Positions 18,124 through 29,599 of a DNA stretch of 64,000 bases are shown piece by piece. The stretch covers positions 186,001-250,000 of the forward strand of contig NZ_JAVIFX010000006.1 in assembly GCF_031157255.1 (NCBI RefSeq). The letters are read 5' to 3'. Numbering within the stretch: the stretch's first letter is position 1; every line of letters begins with the position of its first letter. The notes beneath the pieces are model-generated. The model did not search any database. It was not told where the DNA came from and saw only the letters and a program-made list of their open reading frames with translations. This DNA comes from Bradyrhizobium sp. LHD-71 (GTDB taxonomy: Bacteria; Pseudomonadota; Alphaproteobacteria; Rhizobiales; Xanthobacteraceae). Both the position numbers and the translations under genes were made by a program.

Positions 18124-19272
18124 ATGATCTCGCGCGACCGACGCACTCCCCTCAGCCAGTGGTGGTGGACGGTCGACCGGCTGCTGCTCGCGGCTCTGAC
18201 GACGCTCATTCTCGGCGGCATCATCCTGTCGCTTGCGGCCAGCCCGCCGGTCGCGACCCGCATCGGTCTCGAGCCGTTTCACTTCTTCAACCGGCACGTG
18301 ATGTTCGTCTTGCCGGCATTTGCGGTGATGATCGGCATTTCGTTTCTGTCGCCGCGGCAGGTGCGGCGGTCGGCGCTCATCATGTTTGCGGTCAGCGTCG
18401 TGCTGCTCGTCGCCACGCTGGTATTCGGCGCGGAGGTGAAGGGCTCGCGTCGCTGGATTTCCATCGCCGGCATCAGCATCCAGGCGTCAGAATTTGCAAA
18501 GCCCGCCTTCGTGGTGCTGGTCGCTTGGCTGTTCTCGGAATCGGCGCGCCGGCCCGAGATGCCCGCGACGTCGCTCGCACTTGCGGCGCTGCTGCTCGTG
18601 GTTGCGCTGTTGGTGCTGGAGCCGGACTTCGGCCAGACCCTGCTGATCCTGATGGTGTGGGGTGCGCTGTTCTTCATGGCTGGAATGCGCATGATCTGGG
18701 TGGTGGGCCTTGCCGGGGCGTCCCTGGCCGGGCTGTTCAGCGCGTACTTGTTCGTCCCGCACGTCGCCCGCCGTATCAAACGCTTCATGGATCCCGCGTC
18801 CGGCGATACCTTCCAGGTCGACATGGCAACCGAATCCTTTGCGCGCGGCGGATGGTTCGGGCAGGGACCGGGTGAGGGCACGGTGAAGCGGATTTTGCCC
18901 GACAGTCACACCGACTTCGTCTTCGCCGTCGCCGCGGAAGAGTTCGGCATCGTTCTCTGCCTGGCGCTTGTCGCGCTGTTCGCGTTCATCGTGATCCGCA
19001 CGCTGAAGACAGCCTATCGCACCGAGGACCTGTTCACACGCTTCGCCGCCTCGGGGCTCGCGATCCTGTTCGGCATGCAGTCGACGATCAACATGGCGGT
19101 GAACCTGCACCTCATTCCGGCGAAGGGCATGACGCTGCCGTTCATCTCCTATGGCGGCTCGTCGATGATCTCGCTCGCTTACGGCATGGGCATGCTGCTC
19201 GCGCTGACGCGCCAGCGGTCGCCGATCGAGCTCGAGGCCACCGGTGGCGCCGGCGTCGCGCGCTATGCCTGA
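18124..19272 (+). CDS. ftsW: Septal peptidoglycan glycosyltransferase FtsW
   Basis: SEDS-family membrane protein that polymerises lipid II at the septum in complex with FtsI. The 382 residues contain about ten hydrophobic helices. Family blocks are visible: KGSRRWI (~100), QASEFAKPAFV (~120), LLVLEPDFGQT (~160) with the catalytic-loop aspartate, HTDFVFAVAAEEFG (~260) and LPFISYGGSSM (~340). The ATG has an AGGAAAG ribosome site just after repeat R1, so translation starts independently of murD. Its end overlaps murG by 8 bp. Confidence 0.96.
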   Translation: MISRDRRTPLSQWWWTVDRLLLAALTTLILGGIILSLAASPPVATRIGLEPFHFFNRHVMFVLPAFAVMIGISFLSPRQVRRSALIMFAVSVVLLVATLVFGAEVKGSRRWISIAGISIQASEFAKPAFVVLVAWLFSESARRPEMPATSLALAALLLVVALLVLEPDFGQTLLILMVWGALFFMAGMRMIWVVGLAGASLAGLFSAYLFVPHVARRIKRFMDPASGDTFQVDMATESFARGGWFGQGPGEGTVKRILPDSHTDFVFAVAAEEFGIVLCLALVALFAFIVIRTLKTAYRTEDLFTRFAASGLAILFGMQSTINMAVNLHLIPAKGMTLPFISYGGSSMISLAYGMGMLLALTRQRSPIELEATGGAGVARYA

Positions 19273-20365
19273 CGCACCGCTCATTCTGCTTGCAGCGGGC
19301 GGCACCGGCGGCCATCTGTTCCCGGCCGAGGCGCTCGGCTCGGTGCTGATCCAGCGCGGTCTGCGCGTTCGACTCGTCACCGATGAGCGTGCGGTGCGCT
19401 ACAGCGGACTGTTCTCCGAGGGCATGTTCGATGTGGTACCGAGTGAAACCGTCCGCTCAAGAAGTCCGCTATCGCTCGCACGTACGGGCATGATGCTCGC
19501 GGCGGGGACGGCCGTCGCGCTCAATCTGGTTCGCAGGCTGAAACCTGCAGCGATGATCGGCTTCGGCGGCTACCCAACGGTGCCGCCGTTGATCGCGGCT
19601 CGGCTGATGGGCGTGCCCACCTTGATCCACGATTCCAACGCGGTGCTCGGCCGCGCCAACCGCTTCCTTGCGACGCGCGTCGAAGCGATCGCCACGTCGC
19701 TGCCCGGCGTGTTCGATCGTGATCCTGCGCTCGCGTCGAAGGCGACGCTGACCGGCACGCCGCTACGGCCTGCGGTGCTGGCGGCGGCGGGAGAGCCTTA
19801 TGCGATGCCGGAGGTGGATGGTCCGCTTCGGCTGCTGGTCGTGGGCGGTAGTCAGGGCGCGCGCATCATGGCAGATATCGTGCCGCCCGCTATCGAACGG
19901 CTCGAGCCCAGTTTGTGGCGGCGGTTGTCGCTGGTGCAACAGGTGCGCGAAGAGGATCTTCCGCGGGTGCGTTCGCTTTACGAGCGGCTGAAGATCGAAG
20001 CGGAACTGGCGGCGTTTTTCACCGACCTGCCGACGCGGCTTGCCGCGGCGCATCTCGTGGTTTCCCGTTCCGGAGCGGGGACGGTGGCCGAACTTGCTGG
20101 CGTCGGCCGGCCCTCGATCCTCGTGCCGCTGCCGGGTTCCATCGACCAGGATCAGTTCGCCAATGCAGGTGTGCTGATGCAGGCGGGCGGCGCGATCCGC
20201 TTGCTGCAGAGCGAATTCACGCCGGATCGGCTGGCATCCGAAATTTCCGCGCTTGCCGCCGAGCCGCATCGGTTGGCGGATATGGCGCGCGGCGCGCGTT
20301 CAGCGGGGACCCTCGATGCCGCGGATCGCCTTGCAGACTTGGTTCAAAAGGTCATGCGTCATTAA
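19265..20365 (+). CDS. murG: UDP-GlcNAc:lipid I N-acetylglucosaminyltransferase
   Basis: Peripheral inner-membrane GT28 enzyme that converts lipid I to lipid II. I start at the ATG at 19265, which overlaps the ftsW stop by 8 bp and gives 366 residues beginning MPDAPLILLAAGGTGGHLFPAEAL; an in-frame ATG at 19244 lies further inside ftsW. The glycine-rich loops (GGTGGH, GFGGYPTVP, GGSQGAR) and the donor-site blocks SRSGAGTVAELAGVGRPSILVPLP and DQFANA are all present. Confidence 0.96.
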   Translation: MPDAPLILLAAGGTGGHLFPAEALGSVLIQRGLRVRLVTDERAVRYSGLFSEGMFDVVPSETVRSRSPLSLARTGMMLAAGTAVALNLVRRLKPAAMIGFGGYPTVPPLIAARLMGVPTLIHDSNAVLGRANRFLATRVEAIATSLPGVFDRDPALASKATLTGTPLRPAVLAAAGEPYAMPEVDGPLRLLVVGGSQGARIMADIVPPAIERLEPSLWRRLSLVQQVREEDLPRVRSLYERLKIEAELAAFFTDLPTRLAAAHLVVSRSGAGTVAELAGVGRPSILVPLPGSIDQDQFANAGVLMQAGGAIRLLQSEFTPDRLASEISALAAEPHRLADMARGARSAGTLDAADRLADLVQKVMRH

Positions 20366-20513
20366 GATTATGGCGCTTTCCGGCATTTTTCGGCTTGTCA
20401 CGGCCTGCAGAAGCAAGGCATCCAAGGCCTGACAGCAGCTGTAAATCTCGCGCAATTTGAGCAAAAGCGCGCCTCGGCGGCGATGCGACCAGGATAGTGA
20501 TCAGGGATAAGAC

Positions 20514-21917
<1,404 letters not shown>

Positions 21918-21922
21918 GCGGC

Positions 21923-22843
21923 ATGAGTTTTCCCGACATCACCGCCGCTCTCAAGGCCGACATGCCCGAGCTGCGAGGACGACTTGCAGCCAATCAGGAG
22001 ATGGCGCCGCTGACCTGGTTTCGTGTTGGCGGGCCGGCACAGGTGTTGTTCACGCCGGCGGACGAGGATGACCTGGCGTATTTTCTGGCCAGGCTGCCGC
22101 AGGATATTGCGGTTTATCCGGTCGGCGTCGGTTCCAACCTGATCGTTCGCGACGGCGGCGTGCCCGGAGTCGTGATCCGGCTTTCGCCGCGCGGCTTTGG
22201 CGAGACGACGGCACAGGGCGACACCGTGCATGCCGGCACCGCGGCGCTCGACAAGCGTGTGGCGGAAGTCGCAGCTTCGGCGAATATCGCCGGCCTCGAG
22301 TTCTATTTCGGCATTCCGGGCTCGATCGGCGGCGCGCTGCGCATGAATGCCGGAGCCAATGGCGGTGAGACCAAGGACATGCTGGTCGAAGCGACCGGTG
22401 TCACCCGCAAGGGCGAGAAGCGCGTCTTCTCCAACGCCGACATGAAGTTCGTCTACCGCAACAGTGGCGTCGAGGAGGGCGTGATCTTCACCTCCGCGCG
22501 GTTCCGCGGACGTGTCGCCGATCCGCAGAGCATCCGTGCGCGGATGAACGAGGTGCAACAGCATCGCGAGACGGCACAGCCGATCCGCGAGAAGACCGGT
22601 GGTTCGACTTTCAAGAATCCACCCGGCCACAGCGCATGGAAGCTGATCGATGCGGCCGGCCTGCGCGGCTTCCGCGTCGGCGGCGCGCAGGTGTCGGAAA
22701 TGCACTGCAACTTCCTCATCAACACTGGCAATGCGTCCGGCGATGATATTGAAACGCTTGGCGAAACGATTCGGACGCGCGTGAAGCAAAACTCCGGCAT
22801 CGAGTTGCAGTGGGAGATCAAGCGGATCGGAACGGCTGCGTAG
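21923..22843 (+). CDS. murB: UDP-N-acetylenolpyruvoylglucosamine reductase
   Basis: FAD enzyme that reduces UDP-GlcNAc-enolpyruvate to UDP-MurNAc with NADPH. The ATG at 21923 (ribosome site GGGGTGAG inside the murC end) gives 306 residues. Motifs: [13 protein letters not shown] (~27), [19 protein letters not shown] (FAD binding), [23 protein letters not shown] and the catalytic serine in [14 protein letters not shown]. The type fits MurB type II enzymes. A converging glycosyltransferase gene ends 19 bp downstream, which breaks the dcw transcription unit here. Confidence 0.95.
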   Translation: MSFPDITAALKADMPELRGRLAANQEMAPLTWFRVGGPAQVLFTPADEDDLAYFLARLPQDIAVYPVGVGSNLIVRDGGVPGVVIRLSPRGFGETTAQGDTVHAGTAALDKRVAEVAASANIAGLEFYFGIPGSIGGALRMNAGANGGETKDMLVEATGVTRKGEKRVFSNADMKFVYRNSGVEEGVIFTSARFRGRVADPQSIRARMNEVQQHRETAQPIREKTGGSTFKNPPGHSAWKLIDAAGLRGFRVGGAQVSEMHCNFLINTGNASGDDIETLGETIRTRVKQNSGIELQWEIKRIGTAA

Positions 22844-22861
22844 CAGCGTTCCGTTTGCGGC

Positions 22862-24004
22862 TCATTCCTTCCCGCACAGCCCTGCGACAAAGCCGAGCAA
22901 TGGCCTGTTCTTGATCTGCGCCGCCTCGGCGAGAATGGCCTCGATCCTCGGCCCGGCGATGTCGACGTCATAGTCGTTGCGCGCGATCTCATGGGCGGCA
23001 TGTCCCATCGCTCGTCGCCGGGCCGGATCGCGGGCGAGCGTGATCAGCCGGTCGGCGATTGCCGGAATGTCGCCGACCTCGACGATGAAACCGGCCGCGC
23101 CATCGCGAACGAAGTCCGGCAGCATGCCGATCTTGGTCGCAAGCACCGGCAGCCCGGAGGACATCGCTTCGAGTGCGGCGAGCGGACCGGTCTCCTTGCG
23201 CGACACCAGCGCGAACGTGTCCATCGCCGCCAACACATCGGCAATATCTTGCCGCGGCCCGGTGAAGACGATCTGCTGTAAGACGCCCAGCTGCTCCGCG
23301 GTGCGGCGGATTTCTCGCCCATAGTCGGGCTCCTCGCCGCCAACCAGCAACAGCCGCGCTTCAGGTACTGCGCGAACGATTTCTCCAAGCGCCCGCGCCA
23401 GATCGAGCTGGTTCTTGCGATCATCGATGAAGCCCACCGAACCGATCACAAAGGCATTCTCATCGAAGCCGAAGGCCCGGCGCGCTTCCTTGCGCTTCGC
23501 GTCCGAAGCCAGCGGAAACCGTGTCGTCTCGATGAAATTGGCCTGAACGCGCAAGGCTGAACGCGGCACGAGATTGCGGCGGCGATGGTGTTCGGCTGCC
23601 CCGGGTGACGTCGCGATGACAATATTATTGAAGCACCAGTGCAACTGGATCGACTGCGAGTGCGCGGTTGCGACCACCGGCCGGCGGCTCAGGATCCGGG
23701 TCAGCATCCCGTAAGTATGGGCGCTGCTCATGTGGGTCTGGATCACTTCGGGTCCGAAGCGATTGATACGACGCGTCACGCGGATCAATTCGTGCGGTGA
23801 CCGGCCGAAGCTCGTTTCGAACAGTTCCACCTCATTGAGGCCCGATTGCTGGGTGATCCATGCATTGGGCCGGTGCAGCAGCAGAATTTTGTGGCCTTGC
23901 CGCGCGAGGTAGCGGGTCAGGAGCAGGGTGTGAATGATTGCGCCGTTGATGCCGGTACCGGAGATCATCATCGCGACGCGGAGCCGCTTCGCGGTTGTGG
24001 TCAT
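22862..24004 (-). CDS. GT4-family glycosyltransferase inserted in the dcw cluster
   Basis: A 380-residue GT-B glycosyltransferase (Glyco_transf_4 N-domain, Glycos_transf_1 C-domain). The N-domain begins RVAMMISGTGINGAIIHTLLLTRYL. The C-domain holds GSVGFIDDRKNQLDLARAL (~198), LLLVGGEEPDY (~230) and the donor-binding E-x7-E block KETGPLAALEAMSSGLPVL (~280). It has no signal peptide and should act on the cytoplasmic face, using a nucleotide sugar. It is transcribed against the surrounding mur and fts genes and lies exactly between murB and ddl, a position not normally occupied by a glycosyltransferase. Acceptor unknown; a polysaccharide, lipid or wall precursor are all possible. Base composition does not look foreign by eye. 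Confidence 0.88.
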   Translation of the reverse strand: MTTTAKRLRVAMMISGTGINGAIIHTLLLTRYLARQGHKILLLHRPNAWITQQSGLNEVELFETSFGRSPHELIRVTRRINRFGPEVIQTHMSSAHTYGMLTRILSRRPVVATAHSQSIQLHWCFNNIVIATSPGAAEHHRRRNLVPRSALRVQANFIETTRFPLASDAKRKEARRAFGFDENAFVIGSVGFIDDRKNQLDLARALGEIVRAVPEARLLLVGGEEPDYGREIRRTAEQLGVLQQIVFTGPRQDIADVLAAMDTFALVSRKETGPLAALEAMSSGLPVLATKIGMLPDFVRDGAAGFIVEVGDIPAIADRLITLARDPARRRAMGHAAHEIARNDYDVDIAGPRIEAILAEAAQIKNRPLLGFVAGLCGKE

Positions 24005-24184
24005 TTCGGGGGCTTCGATGCGAGGGCGATAGCACTTCTCCGAATCGAGGAAATCGGTGAAATGTCGTTGCTAACCGGGTGAAATCTGACGCCTAATTTC
24101 GATCGTGGTTTAACAGCGCGGAAGTCTTTGTTTGTCAAGAAAGCGTCGGGTTGAAATCCTGCGGCGGAAGATCGGCGGAACAAC

Positions 24185-25192
24185 ATGATGCGGACGACCA
24201 TCCTTTTCGGCGGCCTGAACCGGGAGCGCCTTGTTGCTGTCGCCAGCACCCAGGCCCTGAATGCGGCGCTGCCGGACGCCGACCTGTGGTTCTGGGACGT
24301 TGGTGACACCGTGCACGAGACGCAGGCGCAGTTGCTTCAAAGCCACAAGCGGCCTTTCGAAGAGCCCTTCAACTCCGGCAATCCGGCTTTTGGCGGGATC
24401 GCGCAGGCACTCGACCGGGCAAAGGCCGAGAGCCGCCTGCTGGTGCTCGGACTGCACGGTGGGATGGCGGAAAATGGCGAGCTTCAGGCCATGTGCGAAC
24501 TGCGCGGCATCCCGTTTACCGGTTCGGGGTCGGCGTCGTCGTATCTTGCCTTCGACAAGGACGCGGCAAAGCGCTTTGCCCGAATTGCGGGGCTTAAGAC
24601 CACGACAACCTTGCAACTGGACGACGTCGATGCGGCCCTGGCGGAGTACGGCAGGCTGATTGCCAAGCCGGCGCGGGATGGATCGAGCTATGGCCTGATC
24701 TTCGTCAATGCCAAGCAGGATCTCGTTGCCGTTCGAAGAGCGGCGAAAGCGGAAGAGTACCTGATCGAGCCGTATGTCGCTGGTGTGGAAGCGACCTGCG
24801 CGGTCCTGGAGCAGCCGGACGGCGCGCTCATGGCGTTGCCGCCGATCGAAATCATTCCTGCGGAAGGGGCCTTCGACTACACCGCGAAATACATCGCCAA
24901 AAGCACCCAGGAGATCTGCCCCGGCCGCTTTTCGCCACAGGTCAGCGCCCAGCTCATGGACCATGCCGTCAGGGCCCATAAGATATTGTCGTGCAGGGGT
25001 TATTCCCGTTCGGACTTCATCATCACAGACAATGGTCCGGTGTACCTCGAGACGAACACGCTGCCGGGCCTGACGGCGGCCTCGCTCTATCCGAAGGCGC
25101 TCAAGGCCCAGGGGATCGCCTTCATCGATTTCCTGACCGGCCAGATCGCCCTGGCGGAGCGGCGCACGCTGGGTTCCATAGGGAGCATTTGA
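24185..25192 (+). CDS. ddl: D-alanine-D-alanine ligase
   Basis: ATP-grasp ligase that makes the D-Ala-D-Ala used by MurF. In 335 residues the expected blocks are found: LFGGLNRERLVAV (~6), LHGGMAENGELQAMCELRG (~95), IPFTGSGSASSYLAFDK, AKPARDGSSYGLI (~160), EPYVAGVEATCAVL, the EII...FDYTAKY strand (~222) and YSRSDFIITDNGPVYLETNTLPGLT (~275) with the metal-binding Glu and Asn. Several family positions are non-standard (LHGGMAENG where HGxxGEDG is usual), so a side-branch Ddl or relaxed substrate choice is possible. The gene order (before ftsQ) supports the call. Two adjacent ATGs could both serve as start. Confidence 0.88.
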   Translation: MMRTTILFGGLNRERLVAVASTQALNAALPDADLWFWDVGDTVHETQAQLLQSHKRPFEEPFNSGNPAFGGIAQALDRAKAESRLLVLGLHGGMAENGELQAMCELRGIPFTGSGSASSYLAFDKDAAKRFARIAGLKTTTTLQLDDVDAALAEYGRLIAKPARDGSSYGLIFVNAKQDLVAVRRAAKAEEYLIEPYVAGVEATCAVLEQPDGALMALPPIEIIPAEGAFDYTAKYIAKSTQEICPGRFSPQVSAQLMDHAVRAHKILSCRGYSRSDFIITDNGPVYLETNTLPGLTAASLYPKALKAQGIAFIDFLTGQIALAERRTLGSIGSI

Positions 25193-25250
25193 GCGATCGC
25201 GGGGCAAAGTATTCAAAAGGCGTATCAAAATGCGCCCTACCTTCCCCGAA

Positions 25251-25286
25251 TTTACCTTTTGTTTACCAGGAAGCCCGAAGGTTAAC
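25251..25286. promoter_or_regulatory. Candidate CtrA-type site upstream of ftsQ
   Basis: TTTACC occurs twice, at 25251-25256 and 25262-25267, 11 bp apart. This fits a TTAA-N7-TTAA CtrA box with one mismatch per half. GGTTAAC on the opposite strand sense follows at 25280-25286. The site is ~120 bp upstream of ftsQ. CtrA controls ftsQA in Caulobacter, so it is plausible but untested here. Confidence 0.3.
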
Positions 25287-25389
25287 GCTGGCGGCGCATC
25301 GTGCGCCTGGTTGCCGGGCGTGAGCCATGCGTCACGTGTTCCGGGAGTCCGCAAGCCGATGCGGGCACAACATATGACGAGCTCGTGCA

Positions 25390-26361
25390 ATGGATGGTGG
25401 AGGACGCCTCGCTGGGTCGCTGAGACAGACAGGGGCGAATTCTGTCCGCAGCCGGCTTGGCCGTCTGGTTGGCCGTCAGTTCAGCCGCAAGCCGGCGCCG
25501 CTTCGCGTTGGTAGCGAGCGCGACGATCGCTTTATCGCCAGGCTCGAGGCGAAGCTGCCGCGCAACTTCGGCACGGTCGCAACCTTGCTCATTCTGCTCG
25601 GCAGCCTCACCGTCGGCATCGTGCGCGGCGGCCACGTGGAATTGGCGGTCGAGGCCTTTCGCGATGCGCGCGACGCGGTCGCCAATGCCGCGGGATTTCG
25701 CATAGCCCATGTGGGAATCTCGGGCCGCAAGAATCTCTCGCAGGACGAAATTCTCGCGATCGGCGGCGTGACCGGACGCCGTTCGCTGTTGTTCATCGAT
25801 CCGGCCGACGTGCGCGAAAAACTGAAGTCGAGCCCCTGGATCGCCGACGCGACGGTCTTGAAGTTCTATCCCGACAGCATCCAGATCGACATCGTCGAGC
25901 GCAATGCCTTCGCGCTCTGGCAATATAACGGGGCAGTGTCGGTGATTTCCGAGACGGGCATCGTGCTGCAGCCCTATGCGCCAGGCCCGTTCCGCTCGCT
26001 TCCCCTCGTGGTCGGCAAGGGGGCCGAGACGAAAGCCAAGGACTTCCTTGATCTGCTGGCGCAGTACCCGCACGTGCGGCAGCAGGTGAAGGCCGTCGTC
26101 TATGTGGGTGAGCGGCGCTGGAATTTGCGGCTCGCAGACGGCATCGACGTGCGCCTGCCGGAGAAGGGCGTCGACACGGCGCTCGTAACCCTCACGAAGC
26201 TCGACCAGGATGAGAAGCTGTTCTCGCGCGACATTACGGCGATCGATCTGCGCTTGCCCGATCGGCTGACCGTGCGGCTGTCAGAGGACGCTGCGAAAGC
26301 GCGTGCTGATCTGCTGAAGGAGAAGGAAAAGGCCCGCAAGAAGAAGGCAAGCGAAGCATGA
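25390..26361 (+). CDS. ftsQ: Cell division protein FtsQ
   Basis: Bitopic divisome protein linking early and late division proteins. The 323 residues have a basic cytoplasmic tail (1-58), one membrane helix (~61-79) and a POTRA domain (~103-172; FRIAHVGISGRKNLSQDEIL, PWIADATVLKFYPDSIQIDIVERNAF). A beta domain (~180-270) and a lysine-rich end follow. The start MDGGGRL is preceded by a poor ribosome site, but the upstream frame lacks a better one. Its last 4 bp overlap ftsA. Confidence 0.92.
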   Translation: MDGGGRLAGSLRQTGANSVRSRLGRLVGRQFSRKPAPLRVGSERDDRFIARLEAKLPRNFGTVATLLILLGSLTVGIVRGGHVELAVEAFRDARDAVANAAGFRIAHVGISGRKNLSQDEILAIGGVTGRRSLLFIDPADVREKLKSSPWIADATVLKFYPDSIQIDIVERNAFALWQYNGAVSVISETGIVLQPYAPGPFRSLPLVVGKGAETKAKDFLDLLAQYPHVRQQVKAVVYVGERRWNLRLADGIDVRLPEKGVDTALVTLTKLDQDEKLFSRDITAIDLRLPDRLTVRLSEDAAKARADLLKEKEKARKKKASEA

Positions 26362-27680
26362 CGGGGCTCGATCGCGGTCTCACGCCGAAGATGCGGCCGG
26401 TCGCGGGCAATCGCGCGACGCTGGTCGCCGGCCTCGACATCGGCACCAGCAAGGTGGCCTGCCTGATTGGACGCTTGCGGCCGTGTCAGCCGCGCGACGC
26501 GCTGGTCGGACGCAGCCATGCCATCGATGTGATCGGCATCAGCCACATTCAATCGCGCGGTATCAAGGCCGGCGCAGTGGTCGATGCCGGCGAAGCCGAG
26601 CAGTCCGTTCGTCAGGCCGTGGCGCTCGCGGAGCAGATGGCCGGCGTGCGGGTCGAGTCGGTTCTGCTGTCGGTTTCGGCCGGGCGTATGCATGGGCAAC
26701 TGATCGAAGCCAGCGCGGACGCGCGCGACGGTACGGTGACGCCGCACGATCTGTCGCGCGCCATGAGCACGGCAGTGATGTATGCGACCGGGGAGGGGCG
26801 CACTGTGCTGCATGCGCTGCCGGTCGGCTATTCGCTCGATGGCGTGAAGGGCATTCGCGATCCTCGCGGCATGGTGGCGAAGCAATTCGGCATCGAGATG
26901 AACGTGGTGACGTCGGACGCTGCGGTCGCCCGCAACCTCATGCTGGTGGTCGAACGCTGCCACCTGATGATCGAGGCGGTGGTGGCGAGTCCTTATGTCG
27001 CAGGCCTGTCGGTGCTGGCGGACGACGAGACCGCGCTCGGCGCGGCCGTGGTCGAAATGGGCGCAGGAACGACGACAATTGCGGTTTATTCCGCCGGCCG
27101 CTTCATTCACTCCGCCGGTTTTGCGCTCGGGGGCAATCACATCACGATGGACCTTGCCCGCGGTCTCGGCGCAAACATTGCAGATGCCGAGCGAATCAAG
27201 ACGTTATATGGCACGGTTCTGACTGGCGGCTCCGATGCACGTGAACTGATGACCGTTCCGTCGGCAGGCGGTCACGAGGCGGACGCCCCGCAGATCGTGT
27301 CGCGCGGCAGGATCGCAAACATCATTCGCCAACGGGCCGAGGAGATTTTCGAGATGGTCCGTGATCGACTCGCGGATTCTCCGTTCGCGGCAGAGCCGGA
27401 TGCCCGTGTGGTGCTCACCGGCGGTGCGTCGCAGCTCACCGGTATACCGGAACTCGCAAGCCGCATCCTCAATCGTCCCGCCCGCGTTGGCCGACCGCTC
27501 GGCCTGAGCCGGCTTCCGAACGAAGCCAAAAGCGCGACATTCGCCGTGCCGGCCGGACTGCTGGTCTATCCGCAGTTCGCGCACCTCGAATTCACCGAAC
27601 CGCATCCGAGGCGCCGCGCCGCGACCGGAACGGACGGCTATTTCGGAAAGGTCGGACGATGGCTTCGCGAGGGGTTCTGA
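26358..27680 (+). CDS. ftsA: Cell division protein FtsA
   Basis: Actin-fold protein that anchors FtsZ to the membrane through a C-terminal amphipathic helix. The 440 residues contain the phosphate-1 loop [14 protein letters not shown] (~residue 28), [15 protein letters not shown], the 1C (SHS2) domain, [19 protein letters not shown] (phosphate-2), [11 protein letters not shown] (adenosine loop), and an end [11 protein letters not shown] that fits the membrane-targeting helix. It is coupled to ftsQ by a 4-bp overlap. Confidence 0.96.
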   Translation: MTGLDRGLTPKMRPVAGNRATLVAGLDIGTSKVACLIGRLRPCQPRDALVGRSHAIDVIGISHIQSRGIKAGAVVDAGEAEQSVRQAVALAEQMAGVRVESVLLSVSAGRMHGQLIEASADARDGTVTPHDLSRAMSTAVMYATGEGRTVLHALPVGYSLDGVKGIRDPRGMVAKQFGIEMNVVTSDAAVARNLMLVVERCHLMIEAVVASPYVAGLSVLADDETALGAAVVEMGAGTTTIAVYSAGRFIHSAGFALGGNHITMDLARGLGANIADAERIKTLYGTVLTGGSDARELMTVPSAGGHEADAPQIVSRGRIANIIRQRAEEIFEMVRDRLADSPFAAEPDARVVLTGGASQLTGIPELASRILNRPARVGRPLGLSRLPNEAKSATFAVPAGLLVYPQFAHLEFTEPHPRRRAATGTDGYFGKVGRWLREGF

Positions 27681-27774
27681 CGGCCATGAGCACATTCACC
27701 CGCCAATTCACCATCCGGACTTCGTCGGAGCACGGAGCGTCCCCCGGCACGCCGCGCGCGTAAGAGAGGCAACC

Positions 27775-29535
27775 ATGACGATCAATCTGCAGATTCCCGA
27801 CATTCGCGAGCTCAAGCCGCGCATCACCGTCTTCGGCGTCGGCGGCGCCGGCGGCAATGCCGTCAACAACATGATCACAGCGGGGCTTCAGGGTGTCGAC
27901 TTCGTCGTCGCCAACACCGACGCCCAGGCGCTGAGCATGTCGAAGGCCGAGCGCATCATCCAGATGGGCACGCAGGTGACTGAAGGCCTCGGCGCCGGGT
28001 CGCAGCCCGACGTCGGCGCAGCCGCAGCGAACGAGGTCATCGACGAGATCCGCGATCACCTCGCTGGAGCGCATATGGTGTTCGTCACCGCTGGCATGGG
28101 CGGCGGCACCGGCACGGGCGCCGCACCGGTGATCGCCAAGACCGCGCGCGAGATGGGCATCCTCACCGTCGGCGTGGTGACGAAGCCGTTCCACTTCGAA
28201 GGCCAGCGCCGCATGCGCACGGCGGAATACGGCATCGTCGAGCTGCAGAAGGGCGTCGATACGCTCCTGATCATCCCGAACCAGAACCTGTTCCGCGTCG
28301 CCAACGAAAAGACCACGTTTGCTGACGCCTTCGCGATGGCCGACCAGGTCCTGTACTCCGGCGTTGCCTGCATCACCGATCTGATGGTCAAGGAAGGTCT
28401 GATCAATCTCGACTTCGCCGACGTGCGCGCGGTGATGCGCGAGATGGGCAAGGCGATGATGGGCACCGGCGAAGCTGGCGGCGAGAAGCGTGCGTTGACT
28501 GCCGCCGAAGCCGCGATCGCCAATCCGCTGATCGACGATTCGTCGATGAAGGGTGCGCGCGGTCTGTTGATCTCGATCACCGGCGGCAAGGACCTGACGC
28601 TGTTCGAGGTGGACGAAGCTGCGACCCGCATCCGCGAGGAAGTCGACCACGACGCCAACATCATTGTCGGCGCGACCTTCGACGAAACGCTGGAGGGAAT
28701 CATCCGCGTGTCTGTGGTGGCGACCGGCATCGATGCCGAACCGGTTGCGCGCGCGAAGCCGGCGCCTGCGACGGGGCAAGCGCCTGCCGCTCCGGAAAAC
28801 CGTCTTGCCGATCTGACCGCGCGACTGCGTGCCGACACCGCCCGGATGGTCGAGCGTGCCGCCCACCCGCAGGAGGCCTCGCGTTCGGCGGAAGTCCCGC
28901 AGAACCGCGCGCCGGCCGAGCACGAACGCGGTGCGCTGGCGGCGATCGCCGCCGCGGTGGCTCCGGCCGCTGCGCATGCGGCACCGGCGACCTACGGCGA
29001 CGTCTCGATTCGTCCCGTGCCCCCGAAGCCGTCGATGCTTCCGGAGCCGAAGCCGGAGCCGGTGGCGCACTATGAAGAGCCGGCTGCAAACTTCATCCCG
29101 CCCGCGCCGGAGAAGATGCCGGTCCGGCCTGCGCGGATGCCGAAGTTCGAGGACCTGCCGATGCCTGCGCAGAACGAAATCCGCCAGGCGCGGGGCGAGG
29201 TGGCGGCCGACCATCCGCAGAAGACCAGGCTCTCGCTGCTGCAGCGGTTGGCAAATGTCGGCCTCGGCCGGCGGGACGAGGAGAGCGAGCCGCCGATCGC
29301 CGCCCGCGCCTCAGGTCCGGCGATGCCCACCATGCCGCAGGCGCCGCAGCGCATGCCGATGCCCCAACGTCCGGTGCCGCAGCAGCAACACCGGCCGGCC
29401 GATCCGGTATCAGAGTATGCTCGACGCGCGCCGCCGCAGGGACTTGATTCGCACGGCCGGCAGGCTCCCGTCAGTCCGCAACCGGCGGAGGATCATCTCG
29501 ATATCCCCGCCTTTTTGCGGCGGCAAACGAACTGA
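27775..29535 (+). CDS. ftsZ: Cell division GTPase FtsZ, long-linker form
   Basis: Tubulin homologue that forms the division ring. Residues ~12-320 are the GTPase and activation domains, with [13 protein letters not shown], the tubulin signature [14 protein letters not shown] (~105) and T7-loop [11 protein letters not shown] (~210). A long proline- and alanine-rich linker (~325-570) follows, and the conserved C-terminal peptide [12 protein letters not shown] binds FtsA and other partners. At 586 residues it is far longer than the ~380 of E. coli, as is usual in Hyphomicrobiales. It starts 94 bp after ftsA with its own ribosome site (GAGAGGCAA) and is followed by a hairpin terminator. Confidence 0.98.
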   Translation: MTINLQIPDIRELKPRITVFGVGGAGGNAVNNMITAGLQGVDFVVANTDAQALSMSKAERIIQMGTQVTEGLGAGSQPDVGAAAANEVIDEIRDHLAGAHMVFVTAGMGGGTGTGAAPVIAKTAREMGILTVGVVTKPFHFEGQRRMRTAEYGIVELQKGVDTLLIIPNQNLFRVANEKTTFADAFAMADQVLYSGVACITDLMVKEGLINLDFADVRAVMREMGKAMMGTGEAGGEKRALTAAEAAIANPLIDDSSMKGARGLLISITGGKDLTLFEVDEAATRIREEVDHDANIIVGATFDETLEGIIRVSVVATGIDAEPVARAKPAPATGQAPAAPENRLADLTARLRADTARMVERAAHPQEASRSAEVPQNRAPAEHERGALAAIAAAVAPAAAHAAPATYGDVSIRPVPPKPSMLPEPKPEPVAHYEEPAANFIPPAPEKMPVRPARMPKFEDLPMPAQNEIRQARGEVAADHPQKTRLSLLQRLANVGLGRRDEESEPPIAARASGPAMPTMPQAPQRMPMPQRPVPQQQHRPADPVSEYARRAPPQGLDSHGRQAPVSPQPAEDHLDIPAFLRRQTN

Positions 29536-29565
29536 CTTTTTGTAACAATCGGCCACAGGCCACGC

Positions 29566-29599
29566 GTATCCCGGCTCCTCGCAGCCGGGATACTTTCTT
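29566..29599 (+). terminator. Intrinsic terminator after ftsZ
   Basis: GTATCCCGGCT (29566-29576) pairs perfectly with AGCCGGGATAC (29583-29593) around a 6-bp loop. It is followed by TTTCTT. It lies 30 bp after the ftsZ stop and closes the dcw transcription unit before lpxC. Confidence 0.75.

Noticed and set aside
20370-20432. 20-codon ORF between murG and murC
   Set aside because: Too short, and it has no ribosome site.
27686-27763. 25-codon ORF between ftsA and ftsZ
   Set aside because: No good ribosome site and no recognisable pattern; the ftsZ leader explains the gap.
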